A DNA stretch of 64,000 bases from Pseudomonas berkeleyensis (GCF_014109765.1 NZ_CP059139.1:3972001-4036000); one strand, 5' to 3'. Positions 18,300 to 27,654 are shown, counted from the stretch's first letter. The notes: a model not told the origin generated them from the letters alone. Made by a program: numbers and translations.

Positions 18300-19283
18300 A
18301 TGAAACCTGCCCTGATCCGTGCCGCAATCGCTGCCTCCTGCCTGGCCTTCGCCAGCCAGCTGATGGCCGCCGAACCGAAACGCCCAGAATGCATCGCCCC
18401 GGCAGCCCCGGGCGGTGGTTTCGACCTGACCTGCAAACTGGCGCAAAGCGCGCTGGTGGACAGCAAGCTGCTGTCCTCGCCGATGCGTGTGACCTACATG
18501 CCGGGCGGCGTTGGCGCCGTGGCCTACAACGCGGTGGTCGCTCAGCGCCCGTCCGAAGCCGGCACCATCACCGCGTTCTCCAGCGGTTCTCTGCTGAACC
18601 TGGCGCAAGGCAAGTTCGGTCGTTTCGACGAGAATGCCGTGAAGTGGCTGGCCGGCGTCGGCACCAGCTATGGCGCCCTGGCCGTACGTAGCGACTCGCC
18701 GTACAAGACCCTCGACGACCTGGTCGCTGCCATCAAGGCCGAGCCCGGCAAAGTGGTGATCGGCTCCGGCGGCACCGTTGGCAGCCAGGACTGGATGCAA
18801 ACCGCGCTGATCGCCCGCGCTGCCGGTATCGAGCCGCGCCAGCTGCGTTACGTGGCCATGGAAGGTGGTGGTGAACTGGCGACCGCCTTGCTCGGCGGTC
18901 ACATCCAGGTCGCCAGTACCGATATCTCCGACTCCGTGCCGCACATCGAAAGTGGCGATATGCGCATCCTCGCGGTGTTCTCCGACGAGCGCCTGCCGGG
19001 CGAAGTGGTGTCGAAGATCCCGACCGCCAAGGAACAAGGCTACGACGTGACCTGGCCGGTGATCCGCGGTTTCTACGTTGGCCCGAAAGTCAGCGACGAA
19101 GCCTACGCCTGGTGGAAGAATGCCTTCGACCAACTGCTGGCCTCGGAAGATTTCGCCAAACTGCGTGAACAGCGCGAGCTCTACCCTTTCGCCATGACCG
19201 GCGATGAACTGGATGCCTACGTCAAGAAGCAGGTCGTCCAGTACAAACAACTGGCTCAGGAGTTCGGCCTGATTCAGGAGTAA
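18300..19283 (+). CDS. tctC: Tripartite tricarboxylate transporter binding protein TctC
   Basis: Periplasmic receptor (327 aa) of the TTT family that delivers citrate-like substrates to TctAB. Signal peptide residues 1-23 (ending MAA), then the Bug/TctC fold: 'APGGGFDLTCKLAQ', 'YMPGGVGAVAYN', 'GSGGTVGSQDWMQ'. Two cysteines flank the ligand loop (PECIAP and DLTCK). A GAGGAG ribosome-binding site precedes the ATG. A close paralogue lies at 26618. First transporter gene after the porin. Confidence 0.93.
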   Translation: MKPALIRAAIAASCLAFASQLMAAEPKRPECIAPAAPGGGFDLTCKLAQSALVDSKLLSSPMRVTYMPGGVGAVAYNAVVAQRPSEAGTITAFSSGSLLNLAQGKFGRFDENAVKWLAGVGTSYGALAVRSDSPYKTLDDLVAAIKAEPGKVVIGSGGTVGSQDWMQTALIARAAGIEPRQLRYVAMEGGGELATALLGGHIQVASTDISDSVPHIESGDMRILAVFSDERLPGEVVSKIPTAKEQGYDVTWPVIRGFYVGPKVSDEAYAWWKNAFDQLLASEDFAKLREQRELYPFAMTGDELDAYVKKQVVQYKQLAQEFGLIQE

Positions 19284-19292
19284 CCCGCCAGG

Positions 19293-19318
19293 GCGCCAAC
19301 ACCTTGCGGTGTTGGCGC
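19293..19318 (+). promoter_or_regulatory. Intercistronic hairpin between tctC and tctB
   Basis: An 11-bp perfect stem GCGCCAACACC / GGTGTTGGCGC with a 4-nt loop, 10 nt after the tctC stop and without a good T-run. Such hairpins often stabilise the upstream binding-protein mRNA, giving more TctC than TctAB. Confidence 0.55.
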
Positions 19319-19438
19319 TCCGGCAGTTTTCGCAACCTGAAACCCGCAATCCCAACCGCCTGGAGCTTCGTGCTCACGGGCTGGCGTCGTTCACGCCAGG
19401 AAACCCGGCAGGCAACACAACACCACGAGGATTTCCTC

Positions 19439-19894
19439 ATGTACCAACGCATCTTCGGCATCGTGCTGTTGCTCTGCTGCCTGGGCCTGGCCGCCACCGC
19501 CTGGGGCTATCACGCGCCGTTTTCCTACGAACCTGTCGGGCCTCGCGCCTACCCGCTGCTGCTACTGATGCTGATGGGCCTCGGTGCCATCTACCTGATC
19601 GCCAAGCCGGCCAGCGCCACCGCGGAACATGACGAGCCGCCACTGGATCGCCACGTGCTGAGCAAGGTCGTTGGCTGCGTGGTAATTCTCAGCGCCTACG
19701 CCGCCGTGTTCGAACTCCTCGGGTTCATTCCTGCAAGCATCATCTTCGCCATCGCCATGGCCCGCCTGTATGAAGGCTCCTGGAAGGTCAGCGTGATCGC
19801 TGGCGTGGCGCTCGGCGTCGGCCTGTATCTGCTGTTCGACAAAGCCCTCGACGTACCCCTGCCGCTCGGCATTCTCGCCGCGCTGGAGAATTAA
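19439..19894 (+). CDS. tctB: Tripartite tricarboxylate transporter small permease TctB
   Basis: Small inner-membrane subunit (151 aa) with four predicted helices: residues ~5-23, 38-56, 78-100 and 118-138. The family start 'FGIVLLLCCLGLAATAWGY' and 'GPRAYPLLLL' are seen. I took the ATG at 19439, after CGAGGA; the longer open frame includes hydrophilic sequence and the intercistronic hairpin region. Sits 2 nt before tctA, as usual. Confidence 0.92.
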   Translation: MYQRIFGIVLLLCCLGLAATAWGYHAPFSYEPVGPRAYPLLLLMLMGLGAIYLIAKPASATAEHDEPPLDRHVLSKVVGCVVILSAYAAVFELLGFIPASIIFAIAMARLYEGSWKVSVIAGVALGVGLYLLFDKALDVPLPLGILAALEN

Positions 19895-19896
19895 TC

Positions 19897-21414
19897 ATGG
19901 ATACCCTCAGCTACCTCGGTCAGGGCTTCGGTGTTGCCCTGAGCCCCTACAACCTGCTCACCGCCCTGTGCGGCACCCTGATCGGTACGGTCGTCGGCCT
20001 GCTGCCGGGCCTGGGCCCGATCAACGGCGTGGCGCTGCTGATCCCCATCGCCTTCGCCCTCGGCCTGCCGCCGGAAACCGCGCTGATCCTGCTGGCAGCC
20101 GTGTACCTGGGCTGCGAGTACGGTGGCCGTATTTCCTCGATTCTGCTGAACATCCCGGGCGAAGCCTCGGCCGTGATGACCACCCTCGACGGCTACCCGC
20201 TGGCCCGTCAGGGTAAAGCGGGCGTTGCCCTGTCCATTTCCGCCTGGAGCTCCTTCGTCGGCGGCCTGATCGCCACCTGCGGTGTGGTCATCTTCGCCCC
20301 GCTGCTGGCGAAATGGGCCGTGGCCTTCGGCCCCGCGGAATACTTCGTGTTGATGGTCTTCGCCATCGTCTGCCTGGCTGGCATGGCCGGCAACAAGCCG
20401 ATGAAGACCGCCATCGCCTGCTGCATCGGCCTGTTCCTGTCGTGCGTGGGCATCGACTCCAACAGCGGCGTGTACCGCTTCACCTTCGGCAGCCTGGGCC
20501 TGGCTGACGGCATCCAGTTCGTGGTGCTGGTACTCGGCCTGTTCTCGGTCAGCGAGATTCTCGTACTGCTCGAGCGCACCCACCATGGCCAGAAGGCCAT
20601 CGAAGCCAAGGGCCGCATGCTGTTCAACCTCAAGGAAGGTCTGTCGGTTCTGGCTACCAACCTGCGTAGCGGCGCACTGGGCTTCGGCCTGGGCATCCTG
20701 CCGGGTGCGGGTGCGACCCTGGCCAGTGCCGTGGCGTACATGAGTGAAAAACGCCTGGCGCACAAGGACAACAAGTTCGGCAATGGTGACCTGCGCGGCC
20801 TGGCTGCTCCGGAAACCGCCAACAGCGCCTCGGCTTGCGGCTCCATGGTGCCGATGCTGACTCTGGGCGTTCCCGGCTCGGGCACCACTGCGGTAATGCT
20901 CGGCGCACTGACCCTGTACAACATCACCCCCGGCCCGCTGCTGTTCCAGAACCAGCCCGACATCGTCTGGGGTCTGATCGCTTCGCTGTTCGTCGCCAAC
21001 GTCATGCTGATCGTGATGAACGTGCCGATGATCAAGATCTTCACCAAGATCCTCGCCGTGCCGTATTGGGCACTGGTTCCGGCCATTGCCATCATCACCT
21101 CGATCGGCGTCTATGCGGTGCACGCCACCACCTTCGACCTGTTCCTGATGATCGGTATCGGCGTCGCGGGCTACATTCTGCGCAAGCTGGACTTCCCGCT
21201 GTCGGCCATTCTGCTGGGCTTCATCCTCGGCGGCCTGATGGAGCAGAACCTGCGTCGTGCACTGTCGATCTCCAACGGCGAGCTGGGCATCCTCTTCGCC
21301 AGCCCGATCACCTGGGGCGTGTGGACACTGATCGTCGGCATGATCGCCCTGCCCTTCTACCGCAGCTGGCGCAAGCGCAGTCAGCGTCAGGCTGAAGTGG
21401 CTGACGCCGCCTAA
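19897..21414 (+). CDS. tctA: Tripartite tricarboxylate transporter large permease TctA
   Basis: Main membrane subunit (505 aa, about 12 helices) of the Na+- or H+-coupled tricarboxylate importer. Landmarks are the repeated glycine-rich loops 'GTVVGLLPGLGPINGVALLIP' in the first half and 'GILPGAGATLASAVAY' in the second, plus 'LTLGVPGSGTTAVML'. Full length. Follows tctB directly; the AbrB-like gene follows by 9 nt, so all four are likely one transcript with the porin. Confidence 0.95.
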   Translation: MDTLSYLGQGFGVALSPYNLLTALCGTLIGTVVGLLPGLGPINGVALLIPIAFALGLPPETALILLAAVYLGCEYGGRISSILLNIPGEASAVMTTLDGYPLARQGKAGVALSISAWSSFVGGLIATCGVVIFAPLLAKWAVAFGPAEYFVLMVFAIVCLAGMAGNKPMKTAIACCIGLFLSCVGIDSNSGVYRFTFGSLGLADGIQFVVLVLGLFSVSEILVLLERTHHGQKAIEAKGRMLFNLKEGLSVLATNLRSGALGFGLGILPGAGATLASAVAYMSEKRLAHKDNKFGNGDLRGLAAPETANSASACGSMVPMLTLGVPGSGTTAVMLGALTLYNITPGPLLFQNQPDIVWGLIASLFVANVMLIVMNVPMIKIFTKILAVPYWALVPAIAIITSIGVYAVHATTFDLFLMIGIGVAGYILRKLDFPLSAILLGFILGGLMEQNLRRALSISNGELGILFASPITWGVWTLIVGMIALPFYRSWRKRSQRQAEVADAA

Positions 21415-21423
21415 GGAAGATGC

Positions 21424-22464
21424 GTGTCCCTAAGCATCGCTTCCTTTAACCCACGCGGCTGGTGGCCTACGCCACTGGCCGGCGCGTTGGGGGGTTACCT
21501 GGCCAGTCTTGCAGACTGGCCTTTGCCGTGGATGGTCGGATCACTGCTGGCAGTGATCCTGCTGCGTTGCATCACGGATCGCCCCGTCAGTGAAGTGCCG
21601 GGCGGCCGCCGTGTCGGCCAATGGCTGATCGCCTCCGGCATCGGCCTGCATTTCACCAGCGAAGTGCTGGAGCAGGTGCTCACGCATTGGTGGGTCATTC
21701 TCATCGGAGCGCTGTGCCCACTGCTGGTGAGCGTGACCGGTATTGCCCTGCTGCGCCGGGCCGGCGTCGACCGCGCCACCGCGTTCTTCGCCAGCATGCC
21801 GGGCGGTGCCAGCGAAATGGTCAACCTCGGCCTGCGTCACGACGCCCAGTCAGCCCGTGTGGCCGCGGCGCATAGCATGCGTCTGCTGCTGGTGGTGCTA
21901 CTGATTCCAGCGCTATTTACCTGGAGTCTGCCGAATGTCCCGGCACCTGAGCGCTTTCCGGTGGACTGGAGCTGGCTGGCGCCGTTGCTGCTCGCCGGTG
22001 TCGCCCTGGGCGTGCTGTGGAACAAGCTGAACCAGCCCAACCCCTGGATGCTCGGGCCGCTGACCGTTTGCGCGGTGGCCAGTGCGATGTTCGACCTGCA
22101 CCTGGCACTGCCGGCGGAGCTTGGTCAGTTCGGCCAGTGGCTGATCGGCAGCGCCCTGGGTTGCCACTTCAATCGTGCCTTCTTCCGCAGCGCACCAGGT
22201 TTTCTCGGACGTGTGTTGCTGTCGACGCTGCTGGCGATGCTGGGCGCCGTGGCACTTGGCGAGATACTCGCCTGGCTGTCCGGCCAGGATCACCTGTCGC
22301 TGATCCTCGGCATCATGCCCGGCGGCATCGCCGAGCTCAGCCTGACGGCAGAGGCATTGCAGCTTTCGGTGGCGCTGGTCACCGCACTGCAGGTGCTCAG
22401 GCTGTTTCTGGTGATGTTCCTGGCTGAACCCTTGTTCAAACTCTGGTGCAAGCGCCACGCGTAG
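21424..22464 (+). CDS. AbrB-family membrane protein
   Basis: A 346-aa polytopic protein of the AbrB family (sometimes misnamed ammonia monooxygenase), with two similar halves of about five helices each: 'MVGSLLAVILLRC...PGGASEMVNLGLRHDA' and 'MLGPLTVCAVAS...MPGGIAELSLTAEAL'. The repeated MPGG(A/I)(S/A)E motif marks the family. Starts at GTG 21424 with AAGGAAG upstream. Function not established; its place after tctA suggests a transport role for the same substrates. The stop codon TAG is contributed by a palindromic element that abuts the gene, and a diverged copy of its last 57 nt lies beyond that element. Confidence 0.8.
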   Translation: MSLSIASFNPRGWWPTPLAGALGGYLASLADWPLPWMVGSLLAVILLRCITDRPVSEVPGGRRVGQWLIASGIGLHFTSEVLEQVLTHWWVILIGALCPLLVSVTGIALLRRAGVDRATAFFASMPGGASEMVNLGLRHDAQSARVAAAHSMRLLLVVLLIPALFTWSLPNVPAPERFPVDWSWLAPLLLAGVALGVLWNKLNQPNPWMLGPLTVCAVASAMFDLHLALPAELGQFGQWLIGSALGCHFNRAFFRSAPGFLGRVLLSTLLAMLGAVALGEILAWLSGQDHLSLILGIMPGGIAELSLTAEALQLSVALVTALQVLRLFLVMFLAEPLFKLWCKRHA

Positions 22465-22616
22465 GGCGGACCGAAACGCCGGCCGCTCGTAGCGCCAGCG
22501 AACAGTCCGCCGTTCTTCGGCGCGACACAAGCCCAGCGGCGTACTGCTTCGCGACGACTGCATGGATGCAGGAGGTAGAGCGACGCAGGATGCCAAAGCC
22601 GAGTACGCCCTACGCG
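22458..22616. repeat. 159-bp palindromic element at the end of the AbrB gene
   Basis: Bounded by perfect 11-bp terminal inverted repeats CGCGTAGGGCG (22458-22468) and CGCCCTACGCG (22606-22616). It starts with the same GTAGGG end as the other dispersed elements but is longer inside. No transposase or convincing ORF. It fills much of the 348-bp gap before the LysR gene. Confidence 0.7.
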
Positions 22617-22673
22617 TTGGTGATGCTTCTCGCCGCATCCTTATTCAAGCTCTGGTGCAAGAGCCACGTTTAG
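22617..22673 (+). repeat. Diverged duplicate of the AbrB gene 3' end
   Basis: These 57 nt align without gaps to 22408-22464, with 45 of 57 identical. Translated, they read LVMLLAASLFKLWCKSHV-stop against LVMFLAEPLFKLWCKRHA-stop. Many differences are synonymous, so this copy once evolved as coding sequence. It now lacks an upstream gene body. Confidence 0.75.
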
Positions 22674-22697
22674 CCCGCCTTGTGCGGGCTCTTTTTT
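22672..22697 (+). terminator. Terminator after the tctCBA-abrB transcript
   Basis: Stem AGCCCGC / GCGGGCT followed by CTTTTTT. The block from 22664 is nearly identical to 27623-27656 after the second tctC. Confidence 0.85.
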
Positions 22698-22812
22698 ATC
22701 GCGCCGTGTGTATGCAATAAGAACGACAGAGCAAAAGTCTCTTTTCTTCTCCCGCCACATCACTATCCTCGACTAGCCCTTTACCCTGCACTCCCACATT
22801 GGCGGATACGCG

Positions 22813-23748
22813 ATGGAGCTGAGACAACTGCGTTACTTTCTCAAGGTGGTCGAACATGGCAGCCTGGGCCGTGCGGCCCTGGAGCTGGACGTGGGAACCT
22901 CGGCCCTGAGCCAGCAGATCAGCAAGCTGGAGAACGAACTCAGCACCCGCCTGCTGACACGCAGCAGCACCGGCGTCTCGCCCACCCCGGCGGGCATCGC
23001 CTTCCAGCACCATGCCCAACTCACCCTGCGCCAGGCAGAAAATGCCGCCCAGGCTGCACAGCGCGAGCGCATGAGTGGCTACGTGAGCGTCGGCTTCGCC
23101 CCGAGCACGTCATCGGTGCTGGCGCTGCCGCTGATCGCGGTGATGCGCCAGCGTTACCCGAATATCCAGCTGCACCTGGTGGAAATGCTCTCCGGCTATC
23201 TGACCAGCCAGTTGCATGCACGTCAGCTGGATCTGGCGATACTTTTCCACAGCGATCCGGGCCGGCGCTGCCGCGTCAGGCCGCTGCTCGATGAGAAACT
23301 CTTCGTGATCGCAGCCGCCAACCTGCCTGGCATGCCCAGCGGTGACAACGTCAAGCTCGATGAGCTTGCGCAGTTGCCACTGGTGCTACCCAGCGTTCAG
23401 CACGGTCTGCGCACCACCATCAGCAATGCCTTCGCCCATTCGCGCTGCGAACCCACCGTGGTGATGGACATCGATGGCCTGGCGCTGCTGATGGACACGG
23501 TCAAGGCCGGTTATGCCGCCACCATCCAGCCAGGCTCGGTTGCGGCCAGGGCTCGCGAACAAGGGCTGCACGTCGTGCAGATCAGCGATGCCCACGCAGG
23601 CCGGCGCAACCTGCTGGTGTCCCTCCCCGACGATGAGCTGTCGCCCGCTGCCCTGGCCGCACGCGTAGCGATCTTGGATACGACCCGCGAGCTGGTCGGC
23701 AGCGCTCGCTGGCCCGGCGCCCACTTGCTGGATGAACATGACGCCTGA
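22813..23748 (+). CDS. LysR-family regulator, probably of tricarballylate genes (TcuR-like)
   Basis: 311-aa LysR-type activator: winged HTH in residues 1-60 (MELRQLRYFLKVVEHGSLGRAA, ALSQQISKLENEL) and a substrate-binding effector domain (about 90-295). Directly upstream of tcuA and tcuB in the same direction, like TcuR of Salmonella, which induces tcuABC with tricarballylate. The specific role is an inference from position. A palindromic candidate operator lies just after its stop codon. Confidence 0.8.
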   Translation: MELRQLRYFLKVVEHGSLGRAALELDVGTSALSQQISKLENELSTRLLTRSSTGVSPTPAGIAFQHHAQLTLRQAENAAQAAQRERMSGYVSVGFAPSTSSVLALPLIAVMRQRYPNIQLHLVEMLSGYLTSQLHARQLDLAILFHSDPGRRCRVRPLLDEKLFVIAAANLPGMPSGDNVKLDELAQLPLVLPSVQHGLRTTISNAFAHSRCEPTVVMDIDGLALLMDTVKAGYAATIQPGSVAARAREQGLHVVQISDAHAGRRNLLVSLPDDELSPAALAARVAILDTTRELVGSARWPGAHLLDEHDA

Positions 23749-23757
23749 CCTCGGAGT

Positions 23758-23782
23758 GGGTGTTTAGAAATACTGAACACCC
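23758..23782 (+). promoter_or_regulatory. Candidate LysR-type operator upstream of tcuA
   Basis: GGGTGTT (23758-23764), an 11-nt spacer, and AACACCC (23776-23782): a 7-bp perfect inverted repeat of the size and T-N11-A form usual for LysR sites, about 100 nt before tcuA. No T-run follows, so it is not an obvious terminator. Confidence 0.45.
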
Positions 23783-23884
23783 CACGCCGTTCCTGGCCTT
23801 TCGAGCCACTGCGCCCCCTCCTAAAGTCCCTCGCCAGACGGGGAGCCCTAGCGTGTAGCGCTCCTCTGCCAACGAGGAGACACG

Positions 23885-25339
23885 ATGATCGACGTTCTGG
23901 TTATAGGCGGTGGCAACGCCGCATTGTGCGCCGCCCTGATGGCCCGGGAGGCCGGGGCCAGCGTACTGCTGCTGGAAGGCGCCCCACGCGCCTGGCGGGG
24001 CGGTAACTCGCAGCACACCCGCAACCTGCGCTGCATGCACGAAGCCCCGCAGGACGTTCTGGTCGACGCCTACCCCGAAGAAGAATTCTGGCAAGACCTG
24101 CTCAAGGTCACCGGAGGGCAGACCGACGAGCACCTGGCGCGTCTGGTCATCCGCGCCTCGTCCAACTGCCGCGACTGGATGCGCAGCCATGGCGTGCACT
24201 TCCAGCCGCCGCTGTCCGGTGCCCTGCACGTCGCACGCACCAACGCCTTCTTCATGGGCGGCGGCAAAGCGCTGGTCAATGCTTACTACCGCAGCGCCGA
24301 GCGACTGGGCGTACAGATTCGCTACGACGCGCCGGTCGACGACATCGAACTGGACGGCGACCGCTTCGTCGCCGCGCACATTTCCGCGCGGGAAGTCGAC
24401 GGCAAGCAGTATCCGGCCGAGCGCATCGAAGCGCGCACCTGCGTGCTGGCAGCCGGCGGCTTCGAGTCCAATCGCGAATGGCTGCGCGAGGCCTGGGGCG
24501 TCAACGAACGCGGCGAGTGGCCGGCGGACAATTTCCTGATTCGCGGCACGCGTTTCAACAACGGCGTGCTGCTGCGCAAGCTGATCGATGCTGGAGCCGA
24601 GACCATCGGCGATCCGACCCAGGCGCACATGGTGGCCATCGACGCCCGCGCGCCGCTCTATGACGGCGGCATCTGTACGCGCATCGACTGCGTATCGCTC
24701 GGCGTGGTGGTCAACTGCGAGGGCGAGCGCTTCTACGATGAGGGCGAGGATTTCTGGCCCAAGCGCTACGCCATCTGGGGCAGGCTGGTGGCCCAGCAAC
24801 CTCGCCAGGTGGGCTTTTCGATCATCGATCAGAAGGCCATCGGGCGCTTCATGCCGCCGGTCTTTCCCGGCACCACGGCCAACAGCCTGGAAGAACTCGC
24901 CAGCAAACTCGGCCTGCCGGTCGAGGCCTTCGTGAAGACCCTGCAGGCCTACAACAGCGCCTGCGTGGGCGACGACTTCGACCACACCCGCCTAGACGGC
25001 TGCCACACCGAAGGCGTGACGCCGGCCAAGACCCACTGGGCGCGCCCCATCGATACCCCGCCCTTCTACGGCTACCCACTCAAGCCGGGCGTGACCTTCA
25101 CCTACCTCGGCCTGAAGACCGACGACACCGCCGCCGTGCGCTTCGCCGGCAAGCCCAGCGCGAACCTGTTCGTGGCCGGAGAAATGATGGCGGGCAACGT
25201 CCTCGGCAAGGGCTACACGGCCGGCGTCGGCATGTCCATCGGTACGGCTTTCGGCCGTATCGCCGGAACCCAGGCTGCCGCGGCAGCCGGTCATCGCCCC
25301 CATACAGCAAGCGACGGAGAGTCCCGTGCAATCGCCTGA
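23885..25339 (+). CDS. tcuA: FAD-dependent tricarballylate dehydrogenase TcuA
   Basis: Flavoprotein (484 aa) of the fumarate-reductase/succinate-dehydrogenase family that oxidises tricarballylate to cis-aconitate. The FAD motif [17 protein letters not shown] is at residues 4-20, and the C-terminal '[23 protein letters not shown]' completes FAD binding. Starts at ATG 23885 after CGAGGAG. It overlaps tcuB by 14 nt. The combination with a CitB/TcuB protein is diagnostic; a related 3-ketosteroid-type dehydrogenase is unlikely. Confidence 0.9.
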   Translation: MIDVLVIGGGNAALCAALMAREAGASVLLLEGAPRAWRGGNSQHTRNLRCMHEAPQDVLVDAYPEEEFWQDLLKVTGGQTDEHLARLVIRASSNCRDWMRSHGVHFQPPLSGALHVARTNAFFMGGGKALVNAYYRSAERLGVQIRYDAPVDDIELDGDRFVAAHISAREVDGKQYPAERIEARTCVLAAGGFESNREWLREAWGVNERGEWPADNFLIRGTRFNNGVLLRKLIDAGAETIGDPTQAHMVAIDARAPLYDGGICTRIDCVSLGVVVNCEGERFYDEGEDFWPKRYAIWGRLVAQQPRQVGFSIIDQKAIGRFMPPVFPGTTANSLEELASKLGLPVEAFVKTLQAYNSACVGDDFDHTRLDGCHTEGVTPAKTHWARPIDTPPFYGYPLKPGVTFTYLGLKTDDTAAVRFAGKPSANLFVAGEMMAGNVLGKGYTAGVGMSIGTAFGRIAGTQAAAAAGHRPHTASDGESRAIA

Positions 25340-26510
25340 AGTCATACAAATCGCCTCTCCAAGCAAGAGCGCGGAGCAGCAAAACCTGATTCCCCTGCTG
25401 AACGTTCACGAAGCCGAAGTCGACCGGCAGATGCACATCTGCAACGCCTGCCGTTACTGCGAAGGGTTCTGCGCCGTGTTCCCGGCCATGACCCGTCGAC
25501 TGGATTTCGCCAAGGCAGACGTGCATTACCTGGCCAACCTCTGCCACAACTGCGGCGCCTGCCTGCATGCATGCCAGTACGCCGCGCCGCACGAGTTCGC
25601 CGTGAACGTGCCGCAGGCCATGGCCAAAGTGCGCCTGAATACCTATGTCGAGTACGCCTGGCCAGGCAAGCTCGGCACGCTCTACGAACGCAATGGTTTG
25701 ACCCTGTCGCTGGCCCTGGCAGGCTCGCTGGCGCTGTTCCTGCTGCTGACCCTGCTGGTCAAAGGCACGCTGTTTCCAGGGCCGTTGGCCGGTAACTTCT
25801 ACGCGATCTTCCCGCACAACACCCTGGCCCTGATGTTCGGCGGCGCCTTCGGTTTCGCCATCCTCGCCCTGGCCATCGGCGTCACCCGCTTCTGGCGGGC
25901 GATCAGCCCCGCCGACACACAAGCGCTCGCCAGTGGAGCCGCCGTAGCGGAAGCCTCCGGTGCGGTGCTCAAGCTCAAGTACCTCGACGGTGGCCATGGC
26001 GAAGGCTGCAACAACGAAAGCGACCGTTTCACCCTCTGGCGCCGCCGCTTCCACCACTTCACCTTCTACGGCTTCATGCTGTGCCTGGCCTCCACCAGCG
26101 TGGCCACGCTCTACCACTACCTGCTCGGCCTGCAGGCGCCCTATCCACTGCTCAGCCTGCCGGTGGTACTCGGCACGCTGGGCGGCATCGGCCTGCTGAT
26201 CGGACCTGCCGGGCTGCTGTGGCTCAACTATCGCCGTGACCCGGAACATGGTGACCGTGCCCAGGCGCCCATGGATCGCGGCTTCATCGTGCTGCTGTTT
26301 CTGATCAGCCTGACCGGCTTGGCCTTGCTGGCCTGGCGGGATACCGGTGCGATGGCCCTGTTGCTGGCGATCCACCTGGGCATGGTGATGGCGTTCTTCC
26401 TGACCATGCCGTACGGCAAGTTCGCCCACGGCATCTTCCGTAGCGCGGCGCTGCTCAAGCACGCGATCGAGAAGCGCCAGCCGGACAACCTCAAGCTCGG
26501 CAGCGACTGA
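25326..26510 (+). CDS. tcuB: Tricarballylate utilisation protein TcuB (CitB-type Fe-S membrane protein)
   Basis: Membrane electron-transfer partner (394 aa) that reoxidises TcuA's FADH2 and passes electrons to the quinone pool. Two ferredoxin-like cysteine clusters occur near the N-terminus ([11 protein letters not shown] and [11 protein letters not shown], residues ~38-85), then about six membrane helices with histidines such as those in FHHFTFYGF suited to haem binding. Starts at GTG 25326 inside tcuA. Family length is normal. Confidence 0.9.
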   Translation: MQSPEVIQIASPSKSAEQQNLIPLLNVHEAEVDRQMHICNACRYCEGFCAVFPAMTRRLDFAKADVHYLANLCHNCGACLHACQYAAPHEFAVNVPQAMAKVRLNTYVEYAWPGKLGTLYERNGLTLSLALAGSLALFLLLTLLVKGTLFPGPLAGNFYAIFPHNTLALMFGGAFGFAILALAIGVTRFWRAISPADTQALASGAAVAEASGAVLKLKYLDGGHGEGCNNESDRFTLWRRRFHHFTFYGFMLCLASTSVATLYHYLLGLQAPYPLLSLPVVLGTLGGIGLLIGPAGLLWLNYRRDPEHGDRAQAPMDRGFIVLLFLISLTGLALLAWRDTGAMALLLAIHLGMVMAFFLTMPYGKFAHGIFRSAALLKHAIEKRQPDNLKLGSD

Positions 26511-26526
26511 GCCTGTACCCCATACC

Positions 26527-26551
26527 GGCGGGATGCACCGTGCATCCCGCC
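26527..26551 (+). promoter_or_regulatory. Intercistronic hairpin between tcuB and the second tctC
   Basis: An 11-bp perfect stem GGCGGGATGCA / TGCATCCCGCC with a 3-nt loop and no T-run. It may protect or separate messages, as in the tctC-tctB gap. Confidence 0.5.
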
Positions 26552-26617
26552 CGTTGCCCCGACGCCGCCAGCGGTGTCCCCCAGCCTGAACCACAATAAA
26601 ACTCCACAGGAGAACAC

Positions 26618-27592
26618 ATGAAAAACCGCCTCACCTGCGCCGCGCTGCTGACCTCCGGTCTGCTTGCCGCCGGCATGGCACTCGCCGAACCCAAACGCCC
26701 CGAATGCATCGCACCAGCAAAGCCCGGTGGCGGTTTCGACATCACCTGCAAGATCGCCCAGAGCGGCCTGAAAGACAGCGGCCTGCTCAAGGCGCCCATG
26801 CGCGTCACCTACATGCCCGGTGGCATCGGCGCCGTCGCCTACAACGCAGTGGTCGCACTACGGCCGAAAGAACCCGGCGTCATCACCGCCTGGTCGAGTG
26901 GTTCGCTGCTGAATCTGGCGCAAGGCAAGTTCGGTCGCTATGACGAAAAGGCCGTGCGCTGGCTCGCCGCCATCGGCACCGATTACGGCGCGATTACCGT
27001 GCACCGCGACTCGCCGCTGCAAACCTTCGATGACCTGATCAAACAACTGGAAAAGGCACCATCGGAACTGGTCATCGGCGCCGGCGGCACCGTCGGCAGC
27101 CAGGACTGGATGCAGGCGGCGCTGGTCGCCCGCAGTGCGCATATCGATCCACAGGCTCTGCGCTACGTGGCCTTCGAGGGCGGCGGCGAGCCCATGACGG
27201 CGCTGCTCGGTGGCCACGTGCAGGCCATCGTCAGCGGTTTTGGCGAAGCCACGGCGCAGCTGGAAGCAGGCAATGTGCGCATCCTCGCCGTGATGGCCGA
27301 AGAACGCCTGCCGGGAAAACTCGCGGATATTCCCACCGCGAAAGAGCAAGGTTATGACGTCGTCTGGCCTATCGTGCGCGGCTTCTACATGGGCCCCGAG
27401 GTCAGCGACGAGGACTTCGCCTGGTGGCAGGAGCGCTTCGAAACCCTGCTGGCCGAGGAAGGCTTCGACAAGACCCGCGAGCAGTTCGACCTGCTGCCCT
27501 TTGCCAAGACAGGCAAAGAGCTGGAGCAGTTCGTCCATGAACAGGTGGCCGAGTACAAGGTGCTGGCGAACGAGTTTGGCTTACTGCGCTAA
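26618..27592 (+). CDS. Second TctC-like tricarboxylate-binding protein
   Basis: 324-aa periplasmic TTT receptor closely similar to the one at 18300 along its whole length (shared EPKRPECIAPA, VTYMPGG, SSGSLLNLAQGKFGR, GGTVGSQDWMQ). Signal peptide residues 1-23. No second tctA or tctB accompanies it, so it presumably feeds the TctAB permease upstream, probably with tricarballylate or aconitate given the tcuAB linkage. In Salmonella the transporter is instead the MFS protein TcuC; no tcuC is seen here. Ribosome-binding site ACAGGAG. Confidence 0.87.
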   Translation: MKNRLTCAALLTSGLLAAGMALAEPKRPECIAPAKPGGGFDITCKIAQSGLKDSGLLKAPMRVTYMPGGIGAVAYNAVVALRPKEPGVITAWSSGSLLNLAQGKFGRYDEKAVRWLAAIGTDYGAITVHRDSPLQTFDDLIKQLEKAPSELVIGAGGTVGSQDWMQAALVARSAHIDPQALRYVAFEGGGEPMTALLGGHVQAIVSGFGEATAQLEAGNVRILAVMAEERLPGKLADIPTAKEQGYDVVWPIVRGFYMGPEVSDEDFAWWQERFETLLAEEGFDKTREQFDLLPFAKTGKELEQFVHEQVAEYKVLANEFGLLR

Positions 27593-27630
27593 CGCCCGAG
27601 CTGTTCTGGCTCCGATCAGGAACCACGTTT

Positions 27631-27654
27631 AGCCCGCCCCGTGCGGGCTTTTTT
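27631..27654 (+). terminator. Terminator after the tcu genes
   Basis: Stem AGCCCGC / GCGGGCT followed by TTTTT. Shares CCACGTTTAGCCCGCC and the stem with the terminator at 22672. Confidence 0.85.

Noticed and set aside
22446..22673. 75-codon frame ending FKLWCKSHV
   Set aside because: Its end is the duplicated AbrB gene tail and the rest is the palindromic element, so it is not an independent gene.
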